Positions 11,534 to 21,074 of a stretch of DNA of 64,000 nucleotides are shown here, piece after piece; within the stretch, counting starts at the first letter, position 1, and every line of letters begins with the position of its first letter. This DNA comes from Megaustenia siamemsis (Eukaryota > Mollusca > Gastropoda > Stylommatophora > Ariophantidae), in the NCBI GenBank assembly GCA_032433765.1, contig JAVIAB010000025.1, positions 39,535,067 to 39,599,066 on the forward strand, written 5' to 3'. The position numbers and the translations under genes are program-made. The notes under the pieces were generated by a model. It was not told the DNA's origin, ran no database searches, and worked only from the letters and a program-made list of their open reading frames with translations.

Positions 11534-11720
11534 TATATGGCGAATTTGAGGACGGAAAGACGCCAAAGGGCAGACCAGTGCTGAGATATAAGGATGTTTG
11601 CAGGGCTTCCTTGAGGAAATTTTCTATAAGTGGAAGAAACTGGGAAAATGTGGCTTTTGATCGTTGCACATTGAGAGCAAAAATAAACAAAATGGCACAG
11701 CAACTTTCGAGACAGTGCTG
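11534..11720 (+). mobile_element. LINE-3 C-terminal relic
   Basis: The frame YGEFEDGKTPKGRPVLRYKD followed by NWENVAFDRCTLR matches the general C-terminal pattern of several LINE polyproteins (G-K-R-P-x-G-R-P...R-Y-K-D-x...W-E...A-x-D-R). No reverse transcriptase domain remains. A retroposon-G copy follows. Confidence 0.6.
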
Positions 11721-11779
11721 ATGTCAAATCCAGAAGACAAAAGGCCAAGAGAAAAGAGACAAGACCAGGTACCGCAAAT

Positions 11780-12312
11780 TCAGTCAGTGTCGGCGAACAA
11801 GATAGCTGATCAAGACCCTGCTTCGCCTCCCGGTAGTGCTCCTGGGAACAGACTATCCAATCTGGGATCAAAGAGGGAAGGCAATCCAGTAACTAAAAAT
11901 GCTGTGCTGAAGTAGGATATGTTGGGCTGAAACGCGGAAATATTACAGTCTAGCTGCAAACCACAATTAATAACACCAACCCCCATGTCACGTGTACTTT
12001 TAAGGGCGGATGATGAAGAGAGTTATTCCTAAAAAAAAACATCAGAAAGAAACATTTTTCGGGCACATCATGAGAAGAGGAAAGTTGAAATACTTGGTTA
12101 CAACTGGCAAAATACATGGAAAGAGATATCGTAGACGATAAAGAGAGAAAATACTGGATAGCTTGGTGTCATGGCATGGAAAACAGTCAACAACAGAACT
12201 GATACGATGTACTGTGGATAGAAAATTGTGGAAGGACATGATCGCCTACGTCACCCGGTATGGCACATGGTGATGATAACGAGAGTTATTCAGTCTTTTA
12301 GCAGTCATGGGG
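11780..12312 (+). mobile_element. Retroposon G, interrupted by RTE
   Basis: It contains aaagagggaaggcaatcc, gctgtgctgaagtagg, gttgggctgaaa and cttttaagggcggatgatg, in the same order as the 13490-13867 copy. It is split by an RTE insertion at 12029-12280 and resumes as tcatggggtgaatgccag. The 5' limit is approximate. Confidence 0.65.
12029..12280 (+). mobile_element. RTE-B LINE, 5'-truncated, with duplication
   Basis: The frame begins TFFGH-like (acatttttcgggcacatca) and runs through GKIHGKRYRR, QSTTELIRCTVDRKLW and AYVTRYG to a short GAT-type tail (tggtgatgataac). Exact 11-bp copies of gagagttattc flank it at 12018-12028 and 12281-12291. It is a 252-bp 5'-truncated insertion into retroposon G. 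Confidence 0.85.
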
Positions 12313-12799
12313 TGAATGCCAGACAGAGAGAGAGAGAGAGATAGAGAGAGAGAGAGTATCATAGAACGTACATAGAACCTTCATTAAATTAAATAATATC
12401 ACTGCCTGGAGACAGACCCAAGAATAGTGTTTCTCTCCCCTCGTCAAATCCATCTCCAAGGATGAAACACAATACAAGTAACCCAAGCTATAATTTACTT
12501 CCGTCATTCCGTGCCTGTTATTCCTAAAGCTGAGCTTTTCATATTTTTCTTCTCGTTTAAATTCTTCATGCAAATACCGCGTTCTTTTTGTTTGAGGCGC
12601 ATTACCATTTGCATTCTGTAAATGAAAAAAAAGAAAAAAAAAAAAAAAAAAAAAAATGCAGTCATGAAGCAATTTTTGTTTGTTTGAATAGCCAGTATTG
12701 AACCATCATCCAGTGCTGTCTCAAGATTGAAGCTCGGCTTATTAGGGAACGCTGTTTTACTTATTCTGTTGCCTTGGTCGCAGCACGCAATCTGAATAT
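12313..12799. other. Spacer with (AG)n and poly-A
   Basis: (AG)n at 12325-12357 and a 28-base A-rich run ending at 12656. The rest shows no gene. Confidence 0.6.
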
Positions 12800-12956
12800 A
12801 TCATTGAGTTATTTGCGGGTCATGATCATTGCACTTAGAGCATGCCCATAGGTGCTCAGATCCCCTTCTCAGCAAGTCTCGCAGTGGCCAGTGACTGACG
12901 ACTCCAGTTCTGCATTGTTTGACAAGTCTTCTTACACGCCCACTAAGTTTCTTATG
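12800..12956 (-). mobile_element. I-like LINE C-terminal relic
   Basis: Near-identical to the plus-strand text at 24480-24622 (ggtgctcagatcccc, gactgacgactccagttctg, cacgcccactaagtttct). On the minus strand it encodes the same Arg-rich tail ending near a CxxC-like cluster. At the point where the other copy enters its 45-bp array, this copy changes to unrelated AT-rich DNA. Confidence 0.7.
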
Positions 12957-12976
12957 TTTTATATATTATGTTATCA

Positions 12977-13352
12977 ACAGAGAAGGAAATCACTGGAGTC
13001 TGTAGAAATGTCGTTTTGCAGAAGAATATTGAGAGTACCATGGACAGCTAAGAAGAGTAATGAAAAAGTTCTGTAAGTGGTCAATGCAAAGAGAGAGCTA
13101 ACTTCCAATATTAGGAAGAAACAATCATCATTTTTGGCCATGCAATGAGAAGAGAACAACTGGAGTATATTGTAACAACAGGGAAAATTGAGGGACGAAG
13201 AGATAGAGGGAAGCGCAGAGAAAAAATACCAGACAGCTTAAGAGAATGGCTTGGCAGAAGATCAATAACAGAAATGATAAATAACTGTCGAGATCGAAAG
13301 TTGTAGAGAAACATGATCACCTGCGCCAGCAGGCCCGGTACTTGATGATGAT
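12977..13352 (+). mobile_element. RTE-A LINE 3' relic
   Basis: It encodes SLESVEMSFCRRILRVPWTA, NIRKKQSSF, RREQLEYIVTTGKIEGRRD and DSLREWLGRR in one or two frames, and ends in gtacttgatgatgatgg. This is the C-terminal part of an RTE-like reverse transcriptase ORF. A stop and a frameshift near 13073-13130 inactivate it. Confidence 0.85.
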
Positions 13353-13489
13353 GGTATTATGTTATAAGGATGTGGAGCAGAGTAGCTAGCCATTTTAGAC
13401 TGCTACCAAGGCGAAGAGGGCGTCATTGTGCTAGGTTGAAGCTATGAAAGTAGGATGCCACCGACTGTAGGTCATATATTCGATCAGAG

Positions 13490-13867
13490 ATAGTTTATAC
13501 TCTTTTAAAATGGAGGTGAAGGGGCTGCTCACAGTAGCAGAGCTAGAAGTAGTCAGCGACTCACAGCTGATAGCTTACGTCAGGATCGGTGAACCAGAAC
13601 CATCCTGACCCTGCTCCACATCTCCGTGCTGCCTCCAGTAACCGACTAGCCTGTCTAGTCTGGCCAAGCGAGTAGGGATCGAAGAGGGAAGACATCCCGG
13701 TATTCAAAAATGCCGTGCTGAAATCGGATGTGTTGGGCTGAAAGGCGCAAATATCACAGTTATACTGCAAACTACAACACAACGCAAACTCGCCCACTTA
13801 ACGTCCTTTTAAGGGCGGATGACGAAGAGGTTTACTCCTGTAGTCATCGGGCGAACGCAAGCAAGCA
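13490..13867 (+). mobile_element. Retroposon G, longest bounded copy
   Basis: A 378-bp element bounded by a perfect 14-bp duplication (atattcgatcagag) at 13476-13489 and 13868-13881. It ends in catcgggcgaacgcaagcaagca, a short (GCAA)-type tail and not poly-A. Other copies share its 3' end but start at different internal points, as expected for 5'-truncated retroposition. No coding capacity is evident. Confidence 0.8.
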
Positions 13868-13881
13868 ATATTCGATCAGAG

Positions 13882-14340
13882 GCGTTGCGCATTTATGACA
13901 CGCCGAATATAGTGTGAGCTTTCAAATTCAGTGCAGAAGGAGATCGACGTCTGGGAGTTAGGACCCAGGTGGGCCCACTTCTCTAGAAGGTGAAACTAGA
14001 GGGCCAAAACACTTGCTGGACGAGCTCTCTGTTCTGATGATCTGATACCCTCTTGATGCGAAGCTCGAACAGATGAAGATCGCGATGACTGACCCCTCTC
14101 CCAAAATAGTTTAATGTCAACGACGATTGTGGTCGACCTGGCCACTTCTCTGTGGTTTTTTAACATTACCAGGGTTTCACACGTGTCCTCTCTTATATCT
14201 GAATTTTCATTTCTCTTCTGACTGCTTGTTATTTATCGCACCGTCTTGTATACCCAGTGAAGCTACCTTAAAGTCAAATCTCGTGATCCAAGCCAGTTCT
14301 GAACTCGAACTTTTTTTACACTGACCTTCGATTTTCCTTT
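13882..14340. other. Spacer, no gene seen
   Basis: Mixed-composition single-copy-looking sequence. No motif or splice-flanked exon stood out. Confidence 0.5.
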
Positions 14341-14344
14341 ATAT

Positions 14345-14560
14345 TAAGCGTGCTGACTGTACCTATATTATAACCTTATGTAACTTTCATAAACTATACC
14401 ATCACTATACTTATATTATAACCTTATGTAACTTTCCTAAACTATGCCATCACTATACTTATATTGTGTTATAACCTTGTGTAACTTTCCTAAACTATGC
14501 CATCACTATACTTATATTGTGTTATATAACCTTATGTAACTCCTCTAAATTATAGCATTC
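14345..14560 (+). repeat. About 50-58-bp minisatellite, 4 copies
   Basis: The repeated block contains ccatcactatacttatatt, ataaccttatgtaac and ctaaactatg. Copies differ by insertion of gtgtt and ataac segments. Confidence 0.85.
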
Positions 14561-14614
14561 ATAGTCTTATTCACTGCTGCCATACTTCTTAGTTCATCGG
14601 TGCTATATAGAGCC

Positions 14615-15376
14615 AATATCTAGAGACAACATAGTATAGTGACAACAACAAGCAAGGGAATATCTAGAGACAACATAGTATAGTGACAACAAGCAAGTAA
14701 ATATCTAGAGACAACATAGTATAGTGACAACAACAAGCAAGGAAATATCTAGAGAGAACATAGTATAGTGACAACAACAAGCAAGGAAATATCTAGAGAC
14801 AACATAGTATAGTGACAACAACAAGCAAGGAAATACCTAGAGACAACATAGTATAGTGACAACAACAAGCAAGGAAATACCTAGAGACAACATAGTATAG
14901 TGACAACAACAAGCAAGGAAATACCTAGAGACAACATAGTATAGTGACAACAACAAGCAAGGAAATACCTAGAGACAACATAGTATAGTGACAACAAGCA
15001 AGGAAATACCTAGAGACAACATAGTATAGTGACAACAAGCAAGGAAATACCTAGAGACAACATAGTATAGTGACAACAAGCAAGGAAATACCTAGAGAGA
15101 ACATAGTATAGTGACAACAAGCAAGGAAATACCTTGAGACAACATAGTATAGTGACAACAACAAGCAAGGAAATACCTAGAGACAACATAGTATAGTGAC
15201 AACAACAAGCAAGGAAATACCTAGAGACAACATAGTATAGTGACAACAACAAGCAAGGAAATACCTAGAGACAACATAGTATAGTGACAACAAGCAAGGA
15301 AATATCCAGAGACAACATAGTATAGCGACAACAACAATTAAGGAAATATCTAGAGACAACATAGTATAGTGACAAT
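14615..15376 (+). repeat. 44/41-bp satellite
   Basis: About 18 copies of a unit containing agagacaacatagtatagtg and acaacaagcaaggaaat. Length alternates between 44 and 41 bp through loss of one caa. A remnant of the same array reappears at 16268-16307, beyond the SINE-C foldback, so the foldback interrupts the array. Confidence 0.95.
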
Positions 15377-16250
15377 AGAACAAAGAAGTATGTGTTAGCA
15401 CTCGGAAAAATTGACAGACAAACAACAATAGAAAAAAACGAAGAACAATATATGGTCCGAAGCGGGATCGAATTCGTACTCAGTGGCACCGCGCCTTGCC
15501 ACGAGAAGCCGAACGCTTGGCACACTGCCACGCAGCCAACTAAAAAATTGGCTATTGTAGCAGTGTCTTACACGAAGGCGACCTCAATGACTATAGCATA
15601 GGGTAACGATCACAGACGGAAATAAATTGTATATTTGTACTTTCCTATTAATGCAAGTATCTCCCAGTAGGGCTGAATACTTGTGTTGTAGACAAACATT
15701 TATTGGACGAAACAGCACGAATAGTAGTTTCCAGTGGTTATATACTGAGTACAAATAATAATAAATAAATATTATTGTATGGGGAACTTCCGAGGCGATA
15801 ATAGGGAATAATAGAACAAAGAAGTATGTGTTAGCACTCGGAAAAATTGACAGACAAACAACATTAGAAAAAAAACGAAGAACAATATATGGTGGGAGCG
15901 GTAGCCACAATGGGGAAAAATTGAAACCACGTCTATAATTTTATCTATAAATATTTCCGGTCTGTGATCGTTACCATATGCTATAGTCATTGAGATCGCC
16001 TTCGTGTAAGACACTGCTACAATAGCCAATTTTTTAGTTGGCTGCGTGGCAGTGTGCCAAGCGATCGGCTTCTCGTGGCAAGGCGCGGTGCCACTGAGTA
16101 CGGGTTCGATCCCGCTTCGGACCATATATTGTTCTTCGTTTTTTTCTATTGTTGTTTGTCTGTCAATTTTTCCGAGTGCTAAAACATACTTCTTTGTTCT
16201 ATTATTCCCTATTATCGCCTCGGAAGTTCCCCATATAATAATATTTATGT
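15377..16250. mobile_element. Foldback formed by inverted SINE-C copies
   Basis: The left arm 15377-15625 (SINE-C on minus) and right arm 15948-16202 (SINE-C on plus) are near-perfect inverted copies of about 250 bp. They include the B-box (gggttcgatcccgc) and the ttggctgcgtggcagtgtgc head. The loop holds a third, partial minus-oriented copy at 15755-15891, which also matches the flank 16203-16250. Next to it is ggtagccacaatggggaaa, shared with 21484. Confidence 0.8.
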
Positions 16251-16267
16251 ATTATTATTTGTACCCA

Positions 16268-16307
16268 AAGTATAGTGACAACAACAAGCAAGGAAATATC
16301 TAGAAAT
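16268..16307 (+). repeat. Remnant unit of the 44-bp satellite
   Basis: agtatagtgacaacaacaag followed by caaggaaatatctag is one unit of the 14615-15376 array, stranded on the far side of the SINE-C insertion. Confidence 0.85.
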
Positions 16308-16570
16308 ATCCTTTCTTTGCGACACTTAAAGGCATCAACAGCTATATAGAAGAACAATCTATCTTATCACGTAGTCAAACCATTTTATCTGCTTCCCTAA
16401 GTATCCAATGCCGGGTTTTATTCGTAGGTTTTAGAACATAATCCTAGGACAGAAATGGAAACAAATAGCCATCTTGGGAAAACAGTTTGTAGAAATCAAA
16501 TATAATCCCAGATTAGTGATGAGAACAAGTAGGTGCAGGAAGGAGACAAGTTTAAATAGCTAAGAAGTAT

Positions 16571-16950
16571 CATCAACATGTGCCGGATTGGCGTAGGCGA
16601 TCGCCTCCTTCCATAACTCTATATCCACAGTACATCGTATCAGTTCTGTTATTGACTGTTTTCCATGTCATGATACCAAGAAACAGAAAGTAAAGCGCCC
16701 CATCACACCAAGTGGCGTATATGGAATATGGTGTTAGTGACCATACTTTTTACAGACCTTCGGCACATTATTTTTGGGGTAATGTGGTCGGTATTAAGCC
16801 CGTGCCGCTTTACTTTCCCAGAAAAAAAAATCAGGTTCCCATTTAAGGCTGGGTGAACCTGGAAGCTGTCGATCAGGATCGAACCCGACCTCTTGTCCAT
16901 TGTAGTGCAGTCCACTGTTATACCAAGCTATCTCGAATTTTCTCTCTTTA
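16571..16950 (-). mobile_element. RTE-B LINE relic split by SINE-A
   Basis: The 3' end lies at 16571 (catcaacatgtgccgg, the complement of the GAT-type tail). Minus-strand text matches the RTE-B stretch QSTTELIRCTVD. It breaks at 16680 and resumes at 16921 with taccaagctatctcgaattt, which continues the LINE (compare ccaagctatccagtatttt at 51478-51496). Confidence 0.75.
16681..16919 (-). mobile_element. SINE-A inserted in RTE-B
   Basis: Body and palindrome are intact (tcacaccaagtggcgtatat at the left end). The head is 5'-truncated within the A-box region. The 8-bp duplication ataccaag lies at 16673-16680 and 16920-16927, within LINE sequence. It is therefore younger than the RTE-B copy. Confidence 0.85.
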
Positions 16951-16971
16951 TTGGTAATTGGCTATGGAAGG

Positions 16972-17362
16972 CCTCGGCATCACAGCAAACGAATTAAAAT
17001 CCATAATTGCTCAACCGCCCGTGCCAGTGGAATCATCCGAATTACCAACTCATCTCCCAAACAAACAAAGGTAACTGTAGTTCCCATCGTAGCAGTCTCA
17101 GCACACGCCAAAAGACATAAGGCGAACCGCGCAGAAAGTGAACACAGCCAACTGTTCCCTGTCATACGATATCATCATTCATCGTAAACAAGCGGGATAT
17201 CGAAGCAGGATCAAAACGGATGAGACACACAGCTCACGGTGTGCACAGAGCACTTAACTCAGTAGCTCCTGCAACAAGCCGGACTTGGAATATGAGGAAA
17301 CTGCAAGAAGGAACACTTTTCAGACATAGCCTTCAATGGTTCCTGCCGCCTATCCACCATAT
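16972..17362 (+). repeat. Dispersed repeat H, copy 1
   Basis: It is about 390 bp and collinear with 34306-34712: ataattgctcaaccgccc, cacacgccaaaagacataag, cacagctcac, caagccggactt, ggaacacttttcagac. Class unknown. It begins just beyond the stop codon of the minus-strand exon at 17374. Confidence 0.75.
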
Positions 17363-17373
17363 ACCATGGGAGT

Positions 17374-18201
17374 TCACGTCCTCCCGAAAATGATGATCGT
17401 CATAGCACTTGATGATGTTAGGCCGTCATTGATGACTCCAATTCCAAACATATAGACACACAGTGGTGGTAATTTGTCATTTCCAATCCAACAGAAGCCA
17501 CATGACCTGTAGTTAGTAAAACCACAGAGAGAATATGATTTTGTGACCTTCACTGATTCACTCTTAGATGTGAATGTGTAGTTTACACAAGAGGAGAAGT
17601 TTTCAACTACAGTGATTCCAGTTAAGGCAATTCTGGGATAGCAAGGCAAGTCTCCTTTATAGCAGCAGAACTTGATGTTCTCCGCTCCCTTCTTGTAGCT
17701 GCTGCCACACGATTCTGATGTCTCATTAACTTGGGCATCATTCAAGAACAATGTCAGATTAACATTCCATAGATAAGGCTCTGCTGATGAAATGCTTGGT
17801 GCAACAGTTGTATCAATCATACTGGAGGCTCCTGGTCTGTGGTCATTAATATCACAGACGGCACATGGTGTTGTTATATTCAGTATTTCTTTCTGGGGTG
17901 TAAATATGTGGCACACACATGGAGAGTGGTTTGTGGTCACAGTAATCCCATTAAAGGCAATTCTAGGGTAGCATGGCATAGCTGTTTCAGAACAGCACAA
18001 TCCTGTGATGTTTTCTGTGTTCGCTATAAAGCTGCTGCTGCTACACAATCCTGACCAATTATAGGTGTGGACATTATTCACTTGCAATGACAAAACTGCT
18101 TTGTTTACATCATAAACCTCTGGAAGCGAATCATTTATGGGACTAATAGTACAATTTATTCTTCCATCGGGGATATCTGCATTGAGTCCCCAGAAAAAGG
18201 T
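17374..18201 (-). CDS. Exon of extracellular Cys-rich tandem-repeat protein
   Basis: The best coding candidate in the window. The minus strand is open for 275 codons to a stop at 17374-17376. The proposed start is a splice acceptor at 18203-18202 (gctttttaaccaaag|acc, phase 0); an in-frame stop lies just upstream at 18210-18208. The product has two homologous domains of about 110 residues. Each carries a CC pair followed by the signature PCYPRIAFNGITV (from residue 76) or PCYPRIALTGITV (from residue 186), with further matching cysteines. At least eight N-glycosylation sequons (NCT, NWS, NIT, NLT, NET, NFS, NYT) suggest a secreted or cell-surface, perhaps Ig-like, ectodomain. No signal peptide is in this exon, so upstream exons are expected at higher coordinates. 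The C-terminal 30 residues may be read-through past a donor (a gac|gtgaac lies at the end). I do not recognise the family. Confidence 0.65.
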   Translation of the reverse strand, partial: TFFWGLNADIPDGRINCTISPINDSLPEVYDVNKAVLSLQVNNVHTYNWSGLCSSSSFIANTENITGLCCSETAMPCYPRIAFNGITVTTNHSPCVCHIFTPQKEILNITTPCAVCDINDHRPGASSMIDTTVAPSISSAEPYLWNVNLTLFLNDAQVNETSESCGSSYKKGAENIKFCCYKGDLPCYPRIALTGITVVENFSSCVNYTFTSKSESVKVTKSYSLCGFTNYRSCGFCWIGNDKLPPLCVYMFGIGVINDGLTSSSAMTIIIFGRT

Positions 18202-18210
18202 CTTTGGTTA

Positions 18211-18515
18211 AAAAGCACATATGCGTTTGAGTTAAACACACAATGAGCCCACTTCATAAATTCAAAATGATCCTTGCCAATGCTATCCGTTTGCACAAGT
18301 TAGGTCCTTAGCTACCAACGTCAAAAATGTCTGAAACGAAGCCATCCAATTAACGGCTTTATCTACAGCGAAGGTTAACGAACTGTGAACAAACATTTAT
18401 GTTCAAACCCTTGAAAACATTTTCAAAAATCTGCCAACTCGCAGCAATAACATTTATCGTGTTGTTCAATGTAAACATTGCTTGGTCCATAGCTCGAATA
18501 TAAATAAGCTGCCAT
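18211..18515. other. Presumed intron upstream of the minus-strand exon
   Basis: No open frame of note. If the exon at 17374-18201 is real, this is the adjoining intron on the minus strand. Confidence 0.4.
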
Positions 18516-18519
18516 TTTG

Positions 18520-18585
18520 GTGCGTCCCATGACGTCCATTTTCTCTCTTTGTCGTCCACGATCTCTCTTTCCTTGCCCATACCAT
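18520..18585 (-). mobile_element. RTE-B fragment
   Basis: Minus-strand GKEREIVDDKERKW...SWDAPKW corresponds to the basic GKRDRGxxxxKILDSLVxWHGK stretch of RTE-B copies. It is short and isolated. Confidence 0.45.
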
Positions 18586-18721
18586 TTCGTTTATAGTTCG
18601 TCTATATATTCCAGACATATTTTAATTCTGATTTCTTCTCTGATTGTACCATTTGATACTCTATCTGCCCTTTTGTTGTTTATTACCAACATTGTGATTA
18701 AATCACAATCAACAAACCAAA

Positions 18722-18905
18722 AATAGTCTTCAATAAACGTTGCGAGAACACGAGACTCACGGACCAACCACTAAAAATATGGGTTGATGAAATATTAGAA
18801 AAAACTAGGAAATATAAGAACTGGAAGAATTCAACACAGCAGCAAAAGATCGCAAATGATATCTCCCCTCGGCGCTGAAAGACAAATTAGTAAGGAATGA
18901 AAAAG
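18722..18905 (+). mobile_element. LINE-2 3' fragment
   Basis: Collinear with 7915-8055: gtcttcaataaacgttgcgagaacac, then a TDQPLKIWVDEIL-like frame, then agcaaaagatcgcaaatgat and atctcccctcg. Confidence 0.65.
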
Positions 18906-18954
18906 AAAATAATCTTTTCTGCTAAGGCCAGTGCTCTACATTTTCTGCGTTATC

Positions 18955-19002
18955 TTTATATTATCTATTATTACCTTTCATTATCTATTATTACCTATTA
19001 TT
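18955..19002 (+). repeat. Left edge of the TTATTACC array
   Basis: A few degenerate ctattattacc units precede SINE-B. The same 10-bp motif resumes in force at 19298, so the SINE lies inside or at the margin of the array. Confidence 0.7.
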
Positions 19003-19297
19003 GGTAAAGGAAAGGTAATGTACGAGACTTGAATCGGTGTCTTAGCACTCAAGTTTTCACCCACATGTGCTTGGTTGTCTATCCAGAAGCGTTTGGAGAC
19101 TTCTGGATAGTGTCGCTTCAAGCATCGAAACTCAACGATGCGAGGTGGCAATCCTCACCTTCCCAGAGTAATACAATGACATCCATTTCTGCCAGCGGCT
19201 GGGTCTACCGCGGGGGTATTTTTTATTCTAACCACGAGTACAACTCACACTGCTTCCAGCGGGAATCGAACGCGGGTTGTCCAAACGTCGGTAGAAA
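19003..19297 (-). mobile_element. SINE-B, 5'-truncated
   Basis: On the minus strand it has the B-box (cgcgttcgattcccgct), gtggttagaataaaa, ccgctggcagaaatgg, aaggtgaggattgcc and tcgatgcttgaagcgacac, as in the copies at 20751, 22298 and 58004. The A-box head is missing, and the 10-bp array begins exactly at the break. Confidence 0.75.
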
Positions 19298-20098
19298 CTA
19301 TTATTACCTGTTATTACCTGTTATTACCTATTACTACCTATTATTACCTGTTATTACATGTTATTACCTATTATAACCTATTATTACCTGTTATTACCTA
19401 TTATTACCTGTTATTACCTATTATTACCTATTATTACCTATTATTACCTGTTATTACCTATTATTACCTATTGTTACCTGTTATTACCTATTATTACCTG
19501 TTATTACCTGTTATTACCTATTATTACCTATTATTACCTATTATTACCTATTATTACCTATTATTACCTATTATTACCTGGTATTACCTATTATTACCTA
19601 TTATTACCTATTATTACCTATTATTACCTATTATTACCTATTATTACCTATTATTACCTATTATTACCTTTTATTACCTATTATTACCTATTATTACCTT
19701 TTATTAACTATTATTACCTATTATTACCTATTATTACCTATTATTACCTGTTATTACCTGTTATTACCTATTATTACCTATTATTACCTGTTATTACCTA
19801 TTATTACCTATTATTACCTATTATTACCTGTTATTACCTGTTATTACCTGTTATTACCTGTTATTACCTGTTATTACCTATTATTACCTATTATTACCTG
19901 TTATTACCTGTTATTACCTGTTATTACCTATTATTACCTGTTATTACCTGTTATTACCTGTTATTACCTATTATTACCTATTATTACCTATTATTACCTA
20001 TTATTACCTATTATTACCTATTATTACCTGTTATTACCTGTTATTACCTGTTATTACCTATTATTACCTGTTATTACCTATTATTACCTATTATTACC
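19298..20098 (+). repeat. 10-bp satellite (ttattacctR)
   Basis: About 80 units of ttattacctA/G with almost no length change, so the 10-bp register holds for 800 bp. Variation is mostly the final A/G. Frames through it read as Tyr/Leu/Ile/Thr repeats and are not coding. Confidence 0.97.
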
Positions 20099-20167
20099 GC
20101 TATGAAAGTAAAGTAACGTTTAAATATGTTTTTTATCATGCATTCTTTTTTTCCCCCTCTCTCTCAG

Positions 20168-20226
20168 GAAAAGGACCAACAAATGCGCCCCCCGCCCCGA
20201 ACGCCCCACAGGCCATCATTATCGAG
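20168..20226 (+). CDS. Small internal exon with consensus splice sites
   Basis: A strong acceptor (ttttttccccctctctctcag) precedes a 59-base GC-rich block. A consensus donor (gag|gtaagt) follows. With two bases completing the preceding codon, the exon reads KGPTNAPPAPNAPQAIIIE and ends on a codon boundary. The other two phases are also open, so phase is inferred. The Pro/Ala/Asn-rich then Ile-rich peptide does not identify a family. The flanks are repeat arrays, so this would be a lone exon between large introns of a plus-strand gene. Confidence 0.55.
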
Positions 20227-20489
20227 GTAAGTGCTTCCCGTTTGTGTCAATGATTTACACTGCAGTTTGTTCTTGATACTTTAGTTCATTTCCTTTCTCT
20301 CTCTCTCTCTCCTTCACCCCCCACCGGCGTGATGAAACACACATACTTCTTCTGTTATACATTGAAACTGATTAGTAGAAGCTCATTTTGAATATTAAAA
20401 AAAAAATGATAGCTTTTGATGTTAAAAATGGAATATTGCATCTCCCGAAACTCTCAGATTTTTGTTACGACGATTATTGTACTATTATT
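20227..20489. other. Presumed intron after the small exon
   Basis: Contains (CT)n at 20294-20312 and an A run at 20397-20407. Nothing else is seen. Confidence 0.5.
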
Positions 20490-20743
20490 TTAGTTAGTAA
20501 GATGTAGTAAGTAATATTATTTTAGTTAGTAAGATGTAGTAAGTAATATTATTTTAGTTAGTAAGATGTAGTAAGTAATATTAATTTAGTTATTTGAATG
20601 TATTAAGTAATATTAATTTAGTTATTTGAATGTAGTAAGTAATATTAATTTAGTTATTTGAATGTAGTAAGTAATATTATTTTAATTATTTGAATGTAGT
20701 AAGTAATATTATTTTAGTTAGTAGAGTAGTAAGTAATATAATT
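20490..20743 (+). repeat. 32-bp minisatellite, AT-rich
   Basis: About eight units containing gtaatattattttagtta and a variable gtaagatgtagtaa or tttgaatgtagtaa. SINE-B is inserted in its last unit. Confidence 0.9.
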
Positions 20744-20750
20744 TTAGTTA

Positions 20751-21067
20751 GGGGTCTCGGTAACCTAGATGGGAAAACCACCTGACTGGGGTACCGACGT
20801 TCGGACAACCCGTGTTCGATTCCCGCTGGGAGTAGTGCGAGTTGTTCTTGTGGTTGGAAAACATGTGGTCGACCCAGCCGCTGGCAGATATGGGTACTAG
20901 GATCGTACTCTGGGAAGGTGAGGAATGCCGCCTCGTATCGTGAGTTTCGATGCTTGAAGCGACACTGTCCAGAAGTCTCCGAACACATCTGGATAGGCGG
21001 CCGAGCACATATGGGTGGAAACTGGCGTGCTAAGACGCAGATTCAAGTCTCGTCCTTGACCTTTACC
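20751..21067 (+). mobile_element. SINE-B with duplication
   Basis: Head ggtctcggtaacctagatgg (A-box), gtgttcgattcccgctggg (B-box), body, and 3' end in cctttacc. The 7-bp duplication ttagtta lies at 20744-20750 and 21068-21074. The insertion is within the 32-bp array. Confidence 0.85.
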
Positions 21068-21074
21068 TTAGTTA

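Noticed and set aside
19358..20116. 252-codon Tyr/Leu/Ile/Thr frame resembling a membrane protein
   Set aside because: It arises from the 10-bp array, and other phases are open as well.
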